From an uncultured Clostridia bacterium (GTDB taxonomy: Bacteria > Bacillota > Clostridia > Oscillospirales > Ruminococcaceae): DNA of 5,864 nt. The stretch is from the NCBI GenBank assembly GCA_947175045.1, contig CAMWLH010000150.1:1-5864 (forward strand), read 5' to 3'. The notes beneath the pieces are model-generated. The model did no database searches. It was not told the DNA's origin and saw only the letters and a list, made by a program, of their open reading frames with translations. A program made the position numbers and the translations under genes. Of the stretch, positions 1 through 5,740 are shown one piece after another; within the stretch, counting starts at the first letter, position 1; each line of letters starts with the position of its first letter.

Positions 1-36
1 TATTTTCATCAGCTTCTGTCTTTTTTTCTCGTCCAT
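1..36 (-). CDS. 5' end of an unidentified gene leaving the window on the left
   Basis: Only the first 12 codons are present, reading MDEKKRQKLMKI, so no function can be assigned. The start is well supported: the complement carries an AGGTGA ribosome binding site at 41-46, with seven bases between its AGG core and the ATG at 34-36. The N-terminus is strongly basic and polar, with no sign of a signal peptide or membrane segment. Upstream lie a near-consensus sigma-A promoter (252-281) and a leader of about 209 nt containing a long hairpin and two direct repeats. The gene therefore probably has its own regulated transcript, although read-through from the gene ending at 311 is also possible because no terminator separates them. 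Confidence 0.6.
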   Translation of the reverse strand, partial: MDEKKRQKLMKI

Positions 37-40
37 AAGA

Positions 41-46
41 TCACCT
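41..46 (-). promoter_or_regulatory. Ribosome binding site of the left-edge gene
   Basis: The minus strand reads AGGTGA here, followed by TCTT and ATG. It matches the 3' part of the AGGAGGTGA consensus at normal spacing. This site is what makes the 12-codon fragment at the window edge credible as a real gene start. Confidence 0.6.
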
Positions 47-95
47 GTTTCAGTCCGTAAAAATGTTGATCTAAGCTCTAATGCTTTTAAATTGT

Positions 96-144
96 GTTTA
101 CAAAGAGTAAATTGTTCGGTGCAGTTGACAAGGAGTAAATTGTT
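96..144. repeat. Two tandem 21-bp direct repeats, each an imperfect dyad (candidate operators)
   Basis: Positions 96-116 and 124-144 match at 19 of 21 bases, 28 bp apart. On the minus strand the cores read ATTTACTCTTTGTAAAC and ATTTACTCCTTGTCAAC, each an imperfect dyad of the form RTTTAC-N5-GTMAAY. A partial third copy (TAAATTGT on plus) lies at 88-95. Paired dyads of this kind are typical of binding sites for dimeric helix-turn-helix regulators. They lie between the predicted promoter and the start codon of the left-edge gene, so they could act as roadblock operators or as RNA elements. I do not recognise the motif as a named regulator's box. Confidence 0.5.
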
Positions 145-151
145 TAAATGG

Positions 152-223
152 GAATTTCAAAATTTCCGCTGGGCATACTCCGCTGTGCATATCCAGTGAA
201 AACCGCGCGACTTTTTGAAATTC
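152..223 (-). promoter_or_regulatory. 72-nt extended hairpin in the leader of the left-edge gene
   Basis: An exact 11-bp inverted repeat (GAATTTCAAAA at 152-162 against its complement at 213-223) encloses a second stem. The inner stem pairs 163-172 with 193-202, with one mismatch and one G-U pair in the minus-strand RNA. It continues after a 2-nt bulge with 175-178 against 189-192 and ends in a 10-nt loop (179-188). The 3' arm is continuous between the two stems, while the 5' arm carries a 10-nt GC-rich bulge (203-212). The hairpin would begin about 22 nt into the transcript predicted from the promoter at 252-281. It is not followed by a U-run, so it is not a classical terminator. I recognise no known riboswitch class; it may be a regulatory leader or a small RNA. 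Confidence 0.5.
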
Positions 224-251
224 AGATGCGACGACATTATGTTGATACTTT

Positions 252-281
252 ATTATACACCCTTGCGGGCGGTGCTGTCAA
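252..281 (-). promoter_or_regulatory. Strong sigma-A promoter reading leftward
   Basis: The minus strand carries an exact TTGACA -35 box (276-281) and an exact TATAAT -10 box (252-257), separated by 18 bp. Transcription would start near 245, giving about 209 nt of leader before the ATG at 36. The promoter lies between the end of the 787-aa gene and the left-edge gene and gives the latter its own start. Both hexamers match consensus perfectly; the spacer is one base longer than optimal. Confidence 0.82.
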
Positions 282-310
282 GTATTTACAGGTGAAAATC
301 ATCTGAAACA

Positions 311-2674
311 TTACCCGACGGTCATTGAGCCCGCCCCGTAAATCAGACATATCTTCCCGTCGAGCTCCGCAGCGGCGGTGAATCCCGTTTTGTCGTCGAA
401 AAGCGTTTCCTCTGCGCTGCTGTGCCCGAAAACGATATATTTTGACACCGTGCACACCCCGTCGAAGCAGTCGAATGAGAATCCGCAGCGTTCGGGATCT
501 ATCACCATGGTGTTTCTGCCGCCGAGGATGAGGGTGGACAGCTCCCGCTCCGAAAGCGTCACGGAATAGGAGGAGACCGCGCCGTCTCCGTTATACAGCG
601 TATAGGTGAGAAGCGCTCCCGAAAGCTCGCCGCAAAGGGCGTAGCCGTCCTTTACCGCGCCTGTTTTCCTTGTCAGGTCGAGCGGTGCGGGTTCTTCCGC
701 GTCTGCACAGTCTATCGCCGCGAAAACTCCCTTATCGCCGCTTATCAGCAGGGTATCGCCGCTGAATGCCAGCGATACGACATCCTCCGACAGATTGTTT
801 ATCGCGTACAGGGGCTTCATATCCGCTCCGCGCAGATATATCACCGTGCCCTCATCGCAGCGCTCCGCGGTAGCGGTAAGCTCTCCCGCGCGTGCGCAGC
901 CGAGCAGTTCTCCCGCATTCTCGGTAACGATATCCTCCGACAGAGCCGCCAGCAGAACTCCCTCTCCATATTCAAGCGCCGCGAAGCTGCCGTCCGCCGC
1001 GGAGTACACCGCGCGTCCCATCACAGCGCCGCTTGAGATCACGCTGCCGTCCGCGGTATCGTAAGCGGCGCTGACCGCATAGCCGCAGCCCTCTCCGCTA
1101 AGCAGCACCTTTTCCGCGGCAATAACCCCCGCCGCTCCCGTTTCGGGCAGATACTTGTCGATCTGCTCCGCGGTGAAATCCTCGGTAAATTCGGGCAAAT
1201 ACACCGAGCCGAGCTTCACACAGCCGTCCTCAATAATAATATCGGTCAGCACGCCGTCCTGTTCGGAAACGAACACCGGCTCATTTTCCTCGACCCTCAT
1301 AAAACCGCAGCTTTTCCCGCTGAAAACCGCGAACACCGCGCCGTCCTGCTCGAACACGCGTATGAACTCCGTTCCTTTGGGCGGAGCGAGCGTTCCGCTT
1401 TCGGAGAGAGCCGCGCCGCGCTCGTAAACAATGATAATATCGCTTTCGGCGGTGTAAACATAACCGTCCGTATTGAAAACGCCCAGCCCCTCCGCGGGCT
1501 CTATCAGCAGCTCGCCGAGTATCTCGCCGCCGTTTTGCAGCCTGAAGGGCTCTCCGCCCAGTATCTTGGCGTTATACGAGGAATGTGTCTGCGCGAATAC
1601 GTCGGTATATTCCGCTGCTCTGCTCAAAACAGGCACTCCCGACGGCTCGAAACCCATAGCGGATACCGCCGCGCCCGCACCAAAGACCGCCGCGGCTCCC
1701 ACTGCCGCGGAGATAAGCGCGCGCTTGTGGTAGCCGCCCTCCTGCCGTGTGCGGACAGGCTCGGGCTGCGGCTCGTCCCCGTCCCTATCCTCGTCAAGAG
1801 TGCTCGTAAGCTCCTGCATGATCTGATTTGCGTCTATCTGAACGAACTCGCTCGTTCCCTCAAACTCCTGTTCTTCCCGCTCGTTCGGTTCATAGGGAGG
1901 AGCTGGGGGCTCGGTGACTTCGCCGTATTCTTCATCGGTCTCACCTGTCTCGCGGATATCGTCAAAGCTATCCGCGGCTTCCTCGGGAACTGCTTCGGGC
2001 GGTTCCGTTTCGGCGGCGTGTATTTCCGAGCAGCTGTCGCCCGCGTTTTCTCCGCTTTCATCGCCGATGGAGCTGAAAATATTCTTATAATACGCCATAG
2101 CCGCCAGCAGCTCGGGATCGTCATCGGGCTCGGGGTATTCCTCGTTTTCGGCGGCAGTCATCTCGCTTGTGTATTCGGGTTCGGGGAGCGTCTCGGTGGG
2201 TTCTTCCGCTTCTATGGGAGCTTCGTTGGGCTCTTCGGGAGCGATCTCCTCATTAAACGCTATCTCCGCCGTATCGCCGAGCGGATCACCCTGCGGACGG
2301 ACATTCGGCGCCATATTCTCCAGCCGCATCGTGAGCGTTCTCTCCCACATCTGACGCGCTGTGTACAGCATTCGCGTGTAGTCCTGCGAGGTCAGCCCCG
2401 AGCTGTCAAGCGTTATTATCAGCGACTGGAGATTCATTGCGGGATTACGGCGTATCCTTTCCACCGCCTCCGCAGGAGCTTCGCAGCCCTCCAACAGATA
2501 CAGAAAATCCGCCGAGCCTATCCCCAGTGAGCGCAGACGGTTCAAAAAAGTGAACGCGTTAAGCTCGGGCAGCTCCGCCTCCTCGTCCATAAGAAATTCC
2601 GCTATATTCTGCGGCATTACCTTTTCGGGTATTACCTTTTCCGCCATATAATCGCGAAGCTGAGCTACGTTCAC
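311..2674 (-). CDS. Single-pass membrane protein with acidic cytoplasmic linker and outer beta-propeller-like domain; likely anti-sigma/sensor partner of the adjacent sigma factor
   Basis: The 787-aa protein starts at GTG (2672-2674); a near-perfect GGGAGGTGAT site seven bases upstream fixes this start. Residues 1-30 contain IPEKVMPQNIAEFL, which resembles the short N-terminal motif (IPESLxPENIEKML-like) I recall from clostridial beta-propeller membrane proteins. Residues 38-120 look helical. Residues 125-312 are a low-complexity Glu/Asp/Pro-rich linker, probably disordered. HKR (316-318) followed by a hydrophobic segment at 319-341 suggests one membrane helix with the N-terminus inside. The remaining 445 residues are beta-rich, with strand-like repeats (VFNTDGYVYTAESDIIIVY; VVSLAFSGDTLLISGDKGVFAAIDCADAEEP, split here at 632-651 and 652-661) recalling a divergent PF09826-type propeller, and contain 11 cysteines. 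The gene follows an ECF-like sigma gene by 94 nt, the usual place for an anti-sigma or signal-transducing partner. Topology is fairly sure; fold and role are inferred. Confidence 0.85.
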   Translation of the reverse strand: MNVAQLRDYMAEKVIPEKVMPQNIAEFLMDEEAELPELNAFTFLNRLRSLGIGSADFLYLLEGCEAPAEAVERIRRNPAMNLQSLIITLDSSGLTSQDYTRMLYTARQMWERTLTMRLENMAPNVRPQGDPLGDTAEIAFNEEIAPEEPNEAPIEAEEPTETLPEPEYTSEMTAAENEEYPEPDDDPELLAAMAYYKNIFSSIGDESGENAGDSCSEIHAAETEPPEAVPEEAADSFDDIRETGETDEEYGEVTEPPAPPYEPNEREEQEFEGTSEFVQIDANQIMQELTSTLDEDRDGDEPQPEPVRTRQEGGYHKRALISAAVGAAAVFGAGAAVSAMGFEPSGVPVLSRAAEYTDVFAQTHSSYNAKILGGEPFRLQNGGEILGELLIEPAEGLGVFNTDGYVYTAESDIIIVYERGAALSESGTLAPPKGTEFIRVFEQDGAVFAVFSGKSCGFMRVEENEPVFVSEQDGVLTDIIIEDGCVKLGSVYLPEFTEDFTAEQIDKYLPETGAAGVIAAEKVLLSGEGCGYAVSAAYDTADGSVISSGAVMGRAVYSAADGSFAALEYGEGVLLAALSEDIVTENAGELLGCARAGELTATAERCDEGTVIYLRGADMKPLYAINNLSEDVVSLAFSGDTLLISGDKGVFAAIDCADAEEPAPLDLTRKTGAVKDGYALCGELSGALLTYTLYNGDGAVSSYSVTLSERELSTLILGGRNTMVIDPERCGFSFDCFDGVCTVSKYIVFGHSSAEETLFDDKTGFTAAAELDGKICLIYGAGSMTVG

Positions 2675-2677
2675 AAT

Positions 2678-2687
2678 ATCACCTCCC
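2678..2687 (-). promoter_or_regulatory. Near-perfect Shine-Dalgarno that fixes a GTG start
   Basis: The minus strand reads GGGAGGTGAT followed by ATT and GTG. This almost full complement to the 16S rRNA 3' end selects the GTG at 2672-2674 over the next in-frame ATG nine codons downstream, which has no comparable site. It suggests efficient translation of the membrane protein independent of the preceding gene. Confidence 0.8.
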
Positions 2688-2720
2688 GCGGCAGTGAGAG
2701 CCGCTTTGTATATAAGGCTT

Positions 2721-2736
2721 CTTAAAAAATTTTAAG
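2721..2736. repeat. AT-rich perfect inverted repeat between sigma gene and membrane-protein gene
   Basis: CTTAAAA and TTTTAAG are separated by two bases inside the 94-nt gap. The minus strand continues into GCCTTATATACAAAG, which offers a loose -10 (TATATA or TATACA) but no good -35 at the right distance. The repeat could be a protein-binding dyad, a weak hairpin or AT-rich promoter DNA. It lacks the GC stem of an intrinsic terminator, so read-through into the membrane-protein gene is expected. Confidence 0.35.
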
Positions 2737-2768
2737 ATCCGCCTTTAAACGGCATATTAACCACCGGG

Positions 2769-3266
2769 CTATTCAAGCTCCAGAGTGTTTACCGCTTTTG
2801 TAAGCCTTTTCCTCACCGCGCCCGCGGACATTCCCGTAAACTGGGCTATCTCCTCGGGCGGGAACCTCCCTATGACGCACAGCGCCATAACCATGCGCTC
2901 CGTGTCGGGGAGCTTGTTGAACTCCTGCTTCACATCTATCCCGTCATCGTTTGGACGCAGATTTTTTTTGTCAAATTGCACGGGAGAACGCGCCTTTGAA
3001 TATTCCTTGAACCGCAGCTTTATCCGCGCGCAGAGCGATTTCAGCATAAACATACGGAACGCGGCTTCGCTGTTCAGCCTTTTGATGGCTTCAAAGCCGT
3101 CCCGTATCGTTCCCGTGACCGCCTCCACCGCGTCCGCATCGTTTTTAAGGGAGTAGTACGCGGTGTAGTACATCTCGCGGTAAACCGTTTCGTAAAGATA
3201 CGCGAAGGCTTTCGTGTCACCGTTCGCCGCCATGGCGCTCAGCTCCTTGTATTCCTTTTTGTCCAT
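2769..3266 (-). CDS. Small divergent ECF-type RNA polymerase sigma factor
   Basis: This 165-aa protein has the size and two-part layout of an ECF sigma factor. Residues 20-90 match region 2 in spacing (AFAYLYETVYREMYYTAYYSL, then a helix ending FRMFMLKSLCARIKLRFKEY). Residues 117-163 form a clear region 4: LPDTERMVMALCVI, then the helix-turn-helix PEEIAQFTGMSAGAVRKRLTKAVNTLE. The usual region 2.2 signature (DVVQETF-like) is replaced by DAVEAVTGTI, so this is a divergent member, and core-polymerase binding rests on overall similarity. The start is supported by a strong GGGAGGTG site at 3271-3278. It lies 36 nt after the acetyltransferase gene and 94 nt before the large membrane protein, the classical sigma/anti-sigma arrangement. 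Expected role: redirecting RNA polymerase in response to a signal passed by that partner. The signal and target promoters are not evident. Confidence 0.78.
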   Translation of the reverse strand: MDKKEYKELSAMAANGDTKAFAYLYETVYREMYYTAYYSLKNDADAVEAVTGTIRDGFEAIKRLNSEAAFRMFMLKSLCARIKLRFKEYSKARSPVQFDKKNLRPNDDGIDVKQEFNKLPDTERMVMALCVIGRFPPEEIAQFTGMSAGAVRKRLTKAVNTLELE

Positions 3267-3270
3267 GCCG

Positions 3271-3278
3271 CACCTCCC
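3271..3278 (-). promoter_or_regulatory. Strong ribosome binding site of the sigma-like gene
   Basis: The minus strand reads GGGAGGTG followed by CGGC and ATG. It confirms the start at 3266 and contrasts with the poor site in front of the preceding acetyltransferase gene. Confidence 0.75.
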
Positions 3279-3302
3279 TTTCGCAGGATTTATTTTTCCC
3301 GC

Positions 3303-3833
3303 TCAAAGCTCTATCCAATATAACTTTATTCTGTGCCCGCTGCCGTCCTCGGTTTCTCTTTCAAAAACGCCGCCGTTCGCGAGAATAGTCCTCTCGCTGG
3401 CGATATTGTTCACATTGCAGGAGATCATAACTCTTTTGAGTCCCAGCCGCCTGCCGTTATCAAGATTAAGCCGCAGCATTTCTTTGGCATAGCCCTTTCG
3501 CCGTTCGTCGGGGCGAACGCAGTACCCGATATGCCCGCCCCACTCTCTTAATACCGGAGTATTCAGATTGTGCCTTATGTCCGTTATGCCTACTATTTTA
3601 TTGTCGCACGACCTTACGGCAATATAGGTGTCCGCGGTGACCATTCCCTCGGGACATGTTTCGGGATTTGTCAGAGCCTCAACCTGCGCAAGCCACTCTT
3701 CGGCTGAGGAACATTCCTTTAACTTTCCGCAGCCTCCCATATCCTCGTCGGTGCTGTTTTCAAGAAACTCCCTGCGGAATGCCCATATATCCTCTGCGTA
3801 TTCCATGACAGGGCGCAGCAATAGAATGTTCAT
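3303..3833 (-). CDS. GNAT-family N-acetyltransferase (COG3981-like)
   Basis: The 176-aa protein is a complete single-domain GNAT, predicted to transfer an acetyl group from acetyl-CoA to an amine; the substrate is unknown. Motif A is at residues 100-120 (GHIGYCVRPDERRKGYAKEML), with the R/QxxGxA pyrophosphate-binding loop at R111-A116. Motif B follows at 137-156 (ISCNVNNIASERTILANGGV). The N-terminal half (LRPVMEYAEDIWAFRREFLEN, then CPEGMVTADTYIAVR and VGITDIRHNLN) resembles a group of roughly 175-aa Firmicutes acetyltransferases that I recall as COG3981. The ATG is one base beyond the aspS stop codon and has only a weak purine stretch (AAAGAAGAA) upstream, so translation is probably coupled to aspS. 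There is no signal peptide, so the protein is presumably cytoplasmic. Family assignment is firm, substrate is not. Confidence 0.93.
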   Translation of the reverse strand: MNILLLRPVMEYAEDIWAFRREFLENSTDEDMGGCGKLKECSSAEEWLAQVEALTNPETCPEGMVTADTYIAVRSCDNKIVGITDIRHNLNTPVLREWGGHIGYCVRPDERRKGYAKEMLRLNLDNGRRLGLKRVMISCNVNNIASERTILANGGVFERETEDGSGHRIKLYWIEL

Positions 3834-3834
3834 A

Positions 3835-5607
3835 TTATTCTTCTTTTACAACCGCTATCCCGAGCTCGTCAAGCTGCTCCTGCGAAACTATCGAGGGCGC
3901 TTCGCTCATAGGCTCGCTTGCGTTCTGTACCTTTGGGAACGCGGTAACGTCGCGCAGGCTGTCGCAGCCGCACATCAGCATGGAGAGCCTGTCCAGACCG
4001 ATTCCCGCGCCGCCGTGGGGGGGGGCGCCGTATCTGTAAGCGTCCACAAGGAAGCCGAATTTCGCGTCGATCTCCTCTTTGGTAAGCCCCAACAGCTCAA
4101 ACATACGCTGCTGAAGCTCGTAATCGGTTATTCTTATAGAGCCACTGGAAAGCTCCACGCCGTTGAGCACAAGGTCGTATGCCTTCGCGCGCACCTTTTC
4201 CTTGTCCGATTCAAGGTACTCCAGACACTCGTCCATCGGCATGGTGAAGGGGTGGTGCATTGCGAGCCACTCGCCGCTTTCCTCGTCATACTCGAAGAAC
4301 GGGAACTCCGTTATCCACAGGAAATTCCAGCCCTCGGGTATAATGTCGAGCTGCTTTGCGAGCTTCAAGCGGAGCGCTCCCAGCACGGGGAGAACCACCT
4401 TGTTCTTGTCGGCTACGATAAGCGCAACGTCGCCCTTTTCGCAGCCCAGAGCCTTAAGGATCGCTTCAAGCTCGCCTTCCGCCATAAATTTGCCGAAGGA
4501 GCAGTTGGGAGCGTCCTCCACCCAACGCACATAAGCCAGACCCTTAGCGCCTATACCGCGCACAAATTCGGTCTGCTTGTCTATTTCCTTGCGGGAAAGC
4601 GCCGCGGCGGCTCCCTTTGCCACTATGCCGCGCACCGAGCCGCCGTTTGCGACCGCGTCCGTAAATACCCCGAATCCGCAGTTCTTCACGATATCCGAAA
4701 TATCCGTTATCTCCATACCGAAGCGCGTGTCGGGCTTGTCCGAGCCGAAGCGGTTCATTGCCTCCGCGTAGGTAAGGCGGGGCAGGGGAGTGGCTATATC
4801 CACATTCAGCACCTGCTTGTAAAGCCGTTTTACAAAGCCCTCCAGCATTTCCAGTATATCCTCCACGTCCACAAAGGACATTTCAAGGTCTATCTGGGTA
4901 AATTCCGGCTGCCTGTCCGCGCGCAGATCCTCGTCGCGGAAGCAGCGGGCAAGCTGAATATACCTGTCCATACCCGCTATCATAAGAAGCTGCTTGTATA
5001 TCTGCGGCGACTGGGGAAGCGCGTAGAATTTCCCGTTGTGGATACGCGAGGGTACGATATAGTCGCGCGCGCCCTCGGGGGTAGACTTTATCATCATCGG
5101 CGTTTCGATTTCAATAAAGCCGTTTTCGTAGAAATATTCCCTTGCGCACTTTGCTATCTCGTGGCGCATTATCAGATTGCGCTGGAGGGGCTCACGGCGC
5201 AGGTCAAGGTATCTGTATTTCAGGCGAAGCTCTTCGTTGGTCTTGCTGTCGGAAACTATCTCAAACGGCGGGGTCTGCGCCTTTGAGAGTATGCGAAGCT
5301 CCCGAACCATTATCTCAACGCTGCCCGTTTTTATTTCGGTGTTGACGCTTTCGCGGGCGCGGACTGCTCCCCTTACCAGAAGAACATATTCCGAGCGCAC
5401 CGTTTCCGCCTTTTCAAACACGCTCTTTTCCGTGTTCTCATCAAAAACGAGCTGCACTATACCCGTCTTGTCTCTCAGATCTATAAAAATAAGGCTGCCC
5501 TTGTCGCGGACTCTCTGTACAAATCCTCCCACAACGACCTCGCCCTGCTCGATAGTTACCTCGCCGCAGTAGCAAGTCCTTTTCAGCCCCTGCATGGTGT
5601 CTGCCAT
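3835..5607 (-). CDS. aspS: Aspartyl-tRNA synthetase, bacterial type
   Basis: AspRS activates aspartate with ATP and charges tRNA-Asp in the cytoplasm; it is a homodimeric class II enzyme. From ATG 5607 the protein has 590 residues, the same length as E. coli AspRS. In order it shows an N-terminal OB-fold anticodon-binding domain (about 8-108, with RDKGSLIFIDLRDKTGIVQ), motif 1 (around 162-171, GFIEIETPMM), the QSPQ active-site loop (199-202), motif 2 (221-245, RCFRDEDLRADRQPEFTQID), the GSDKPD segment (288-293), the bacterial GAD insertion domain (about 295-425), and motif 3 (527-541, GAPPHGGAGIGLDRL). The start is set by GGGAGG seven bases upstream. The frame stays open to a TTG at 5745, but those 46 residues have no counterpart in the family. 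It is the first gene of the apparent operon. Whether it also charges tRNA-Asn cannot be settled from sequence. Confidence 0.98.
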   Translation of the reverse strand: MADTMQGLKRTCYCGEVTIEQGEVVVGGFVQRVRDKGSLIFIDLRDKTGIVQLVFDENTEKSVFEKAETVRSEYVLLVRGAVRARESVNTEIKTGSVEIMVRELRILSKAQTPPFEIVSDSKTNEELRLKYRYLDLRREPLQRNLIMRHEIAKCAREYFYENGFIEIETPMMIKSTPEGARDYIVPSRIHNGKFYALPQSPQIYKQLLMIAGMDRYIQLARCFRDEDLRADRQPEFTQIDLEMSFVDVEDILEMLEGFVKRLYKQVLNVDIATPLPRLTYAEAMNRFGSDKPDTRFGMEITDISDIVKNCGFGVFTDAVANGGSVRGIVAKGAAAALSRKEIDKQTEFVRGIGAKGLAYVRWVEDAPNCSFGKFMAEGELEAILKALGCEKGDVALIVADKNKVVLPVLGALRLKLAKQLDIIPEGWNFLWITEFPFFEYDEESGEWLAMHHPFTMPMDECLEYLESDKEKVRAKAYDLVLNGVELSSGSIRITDYELQQRMFELLGLTKEEIDAKFGFLVDAYRYGAPPHGGAGIGLDRLSMLMCGCDSLRDVTAFPKVQNASEPMSEAPSIVSQEQLDELGIAVVKEE

Positions 5608-5614
5608 TTTATTT

Positions 5615-5620
5615 CCTCCC
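5615..5620 (-). promoter_or_regulatory. Ribosome binding site that sets the aspS start
   Basis: The minus strand reads GGGAGG followed by AAATAAA and ATG, giving ideal 7-nt spacing. It rules in the ATG at 5605-5607 against the longer TTG-started reading of the same frame. Confidence 0.85.
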
Positions 5621-5655
5621 GATTTGAAAATTTTATTGTATTGCTTTATTATGTT

Positions 5656-5689
5656 CCGCATTTGCCCTGCCCTGCGGGGCGGTTTGCGG
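5656..5689 (-). promoter_or_regulatory. GC-rich hairpin in the aspS leader
   Basis: Five bases at 5656-5660 (CCGCA) are complementary to 5685-5689 (TGCGG). Inside, GCCC at 5669-5672 pairs with GGGC at 5677-5680; GCCC at 5664-5667 is an alternative partner. The result is a compact branched or slipped stem about 50 nt before the aspS start codon. No U-run follows, so it is not a terminator. It could affect transcript stability or leader folding; function is unproven. Confidence 0.35.
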
Positions 5690-5701
5690 GAAGCTCTTTC
5701 T

Positions 5702-5719
5702 CGCGGGAATTGCCCCGCG
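5702..5719 (-). promoter_or_regulatory. Short GC hairpin in the aspS leader
   Basis: CGCGGG (5702-5707) and CCCGCG (5714-5719) form a perfect 6-bp stem with a 6-nt loop in the aspS 5' untranslated region. With the neighbouring hairpin it makes the middle of the leader strongly structured. It is too short and lacks the U-tract needed for an intrinsic terminator. Confidence 0.4.
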
Positions 5720-5740
5720 TGTTTTTGAGCGCTGCTTTTG

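Noticed and set aside
88..144. CRISPR array
   Set aside because: There are only two full copies with 7-bp separation and no spacer-length intervals, so this is an operator-like repeat and not an array.
148..306. 52-codon plus-strand open frame with AAGGAG upstream
   Set aside because: The purine stretch is 12 bases from the ATG and is part of the direct repeat. The frame runs through the minus-strand promoter and hairpin, and its length is within chance expectation.
282..310. Intrinsic terminator after the 787-aa gene
   Set aside because: No GC-rich stem followed by a U-run occurs between the stop codon and the next promoter. The downstream 152-223 hairpin has an AT-rich outer stem and no U-tract.
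237..455. 72-codon minus-strand frame overlapping the end of the 787-aa gene
   Set aside because: It lies mostly in another frame of that gene and then across the promoter at 252-281, with no RBS and an arginine-rich shadow-like composition.
1535..2530. 331-codon plus-strand open frame opposite the membrane-protein gene
   Set aside because: It is antisense to a gene with a near-perfect RBS. Its composition follows from the reverse complement of Glu/Ala/Pro-rich codons and no domain is evident.
3628..5286. 552-codon plus-strand open frame opposite aspS and GNAT
   Set aside because: It is fully antisense to two well-identified genes. The predicted protein is rich in His, Arg, Leu and Val in the way reverse-complement frames of GC-biased genes are, and shows no recognisable domain or convincing start site.
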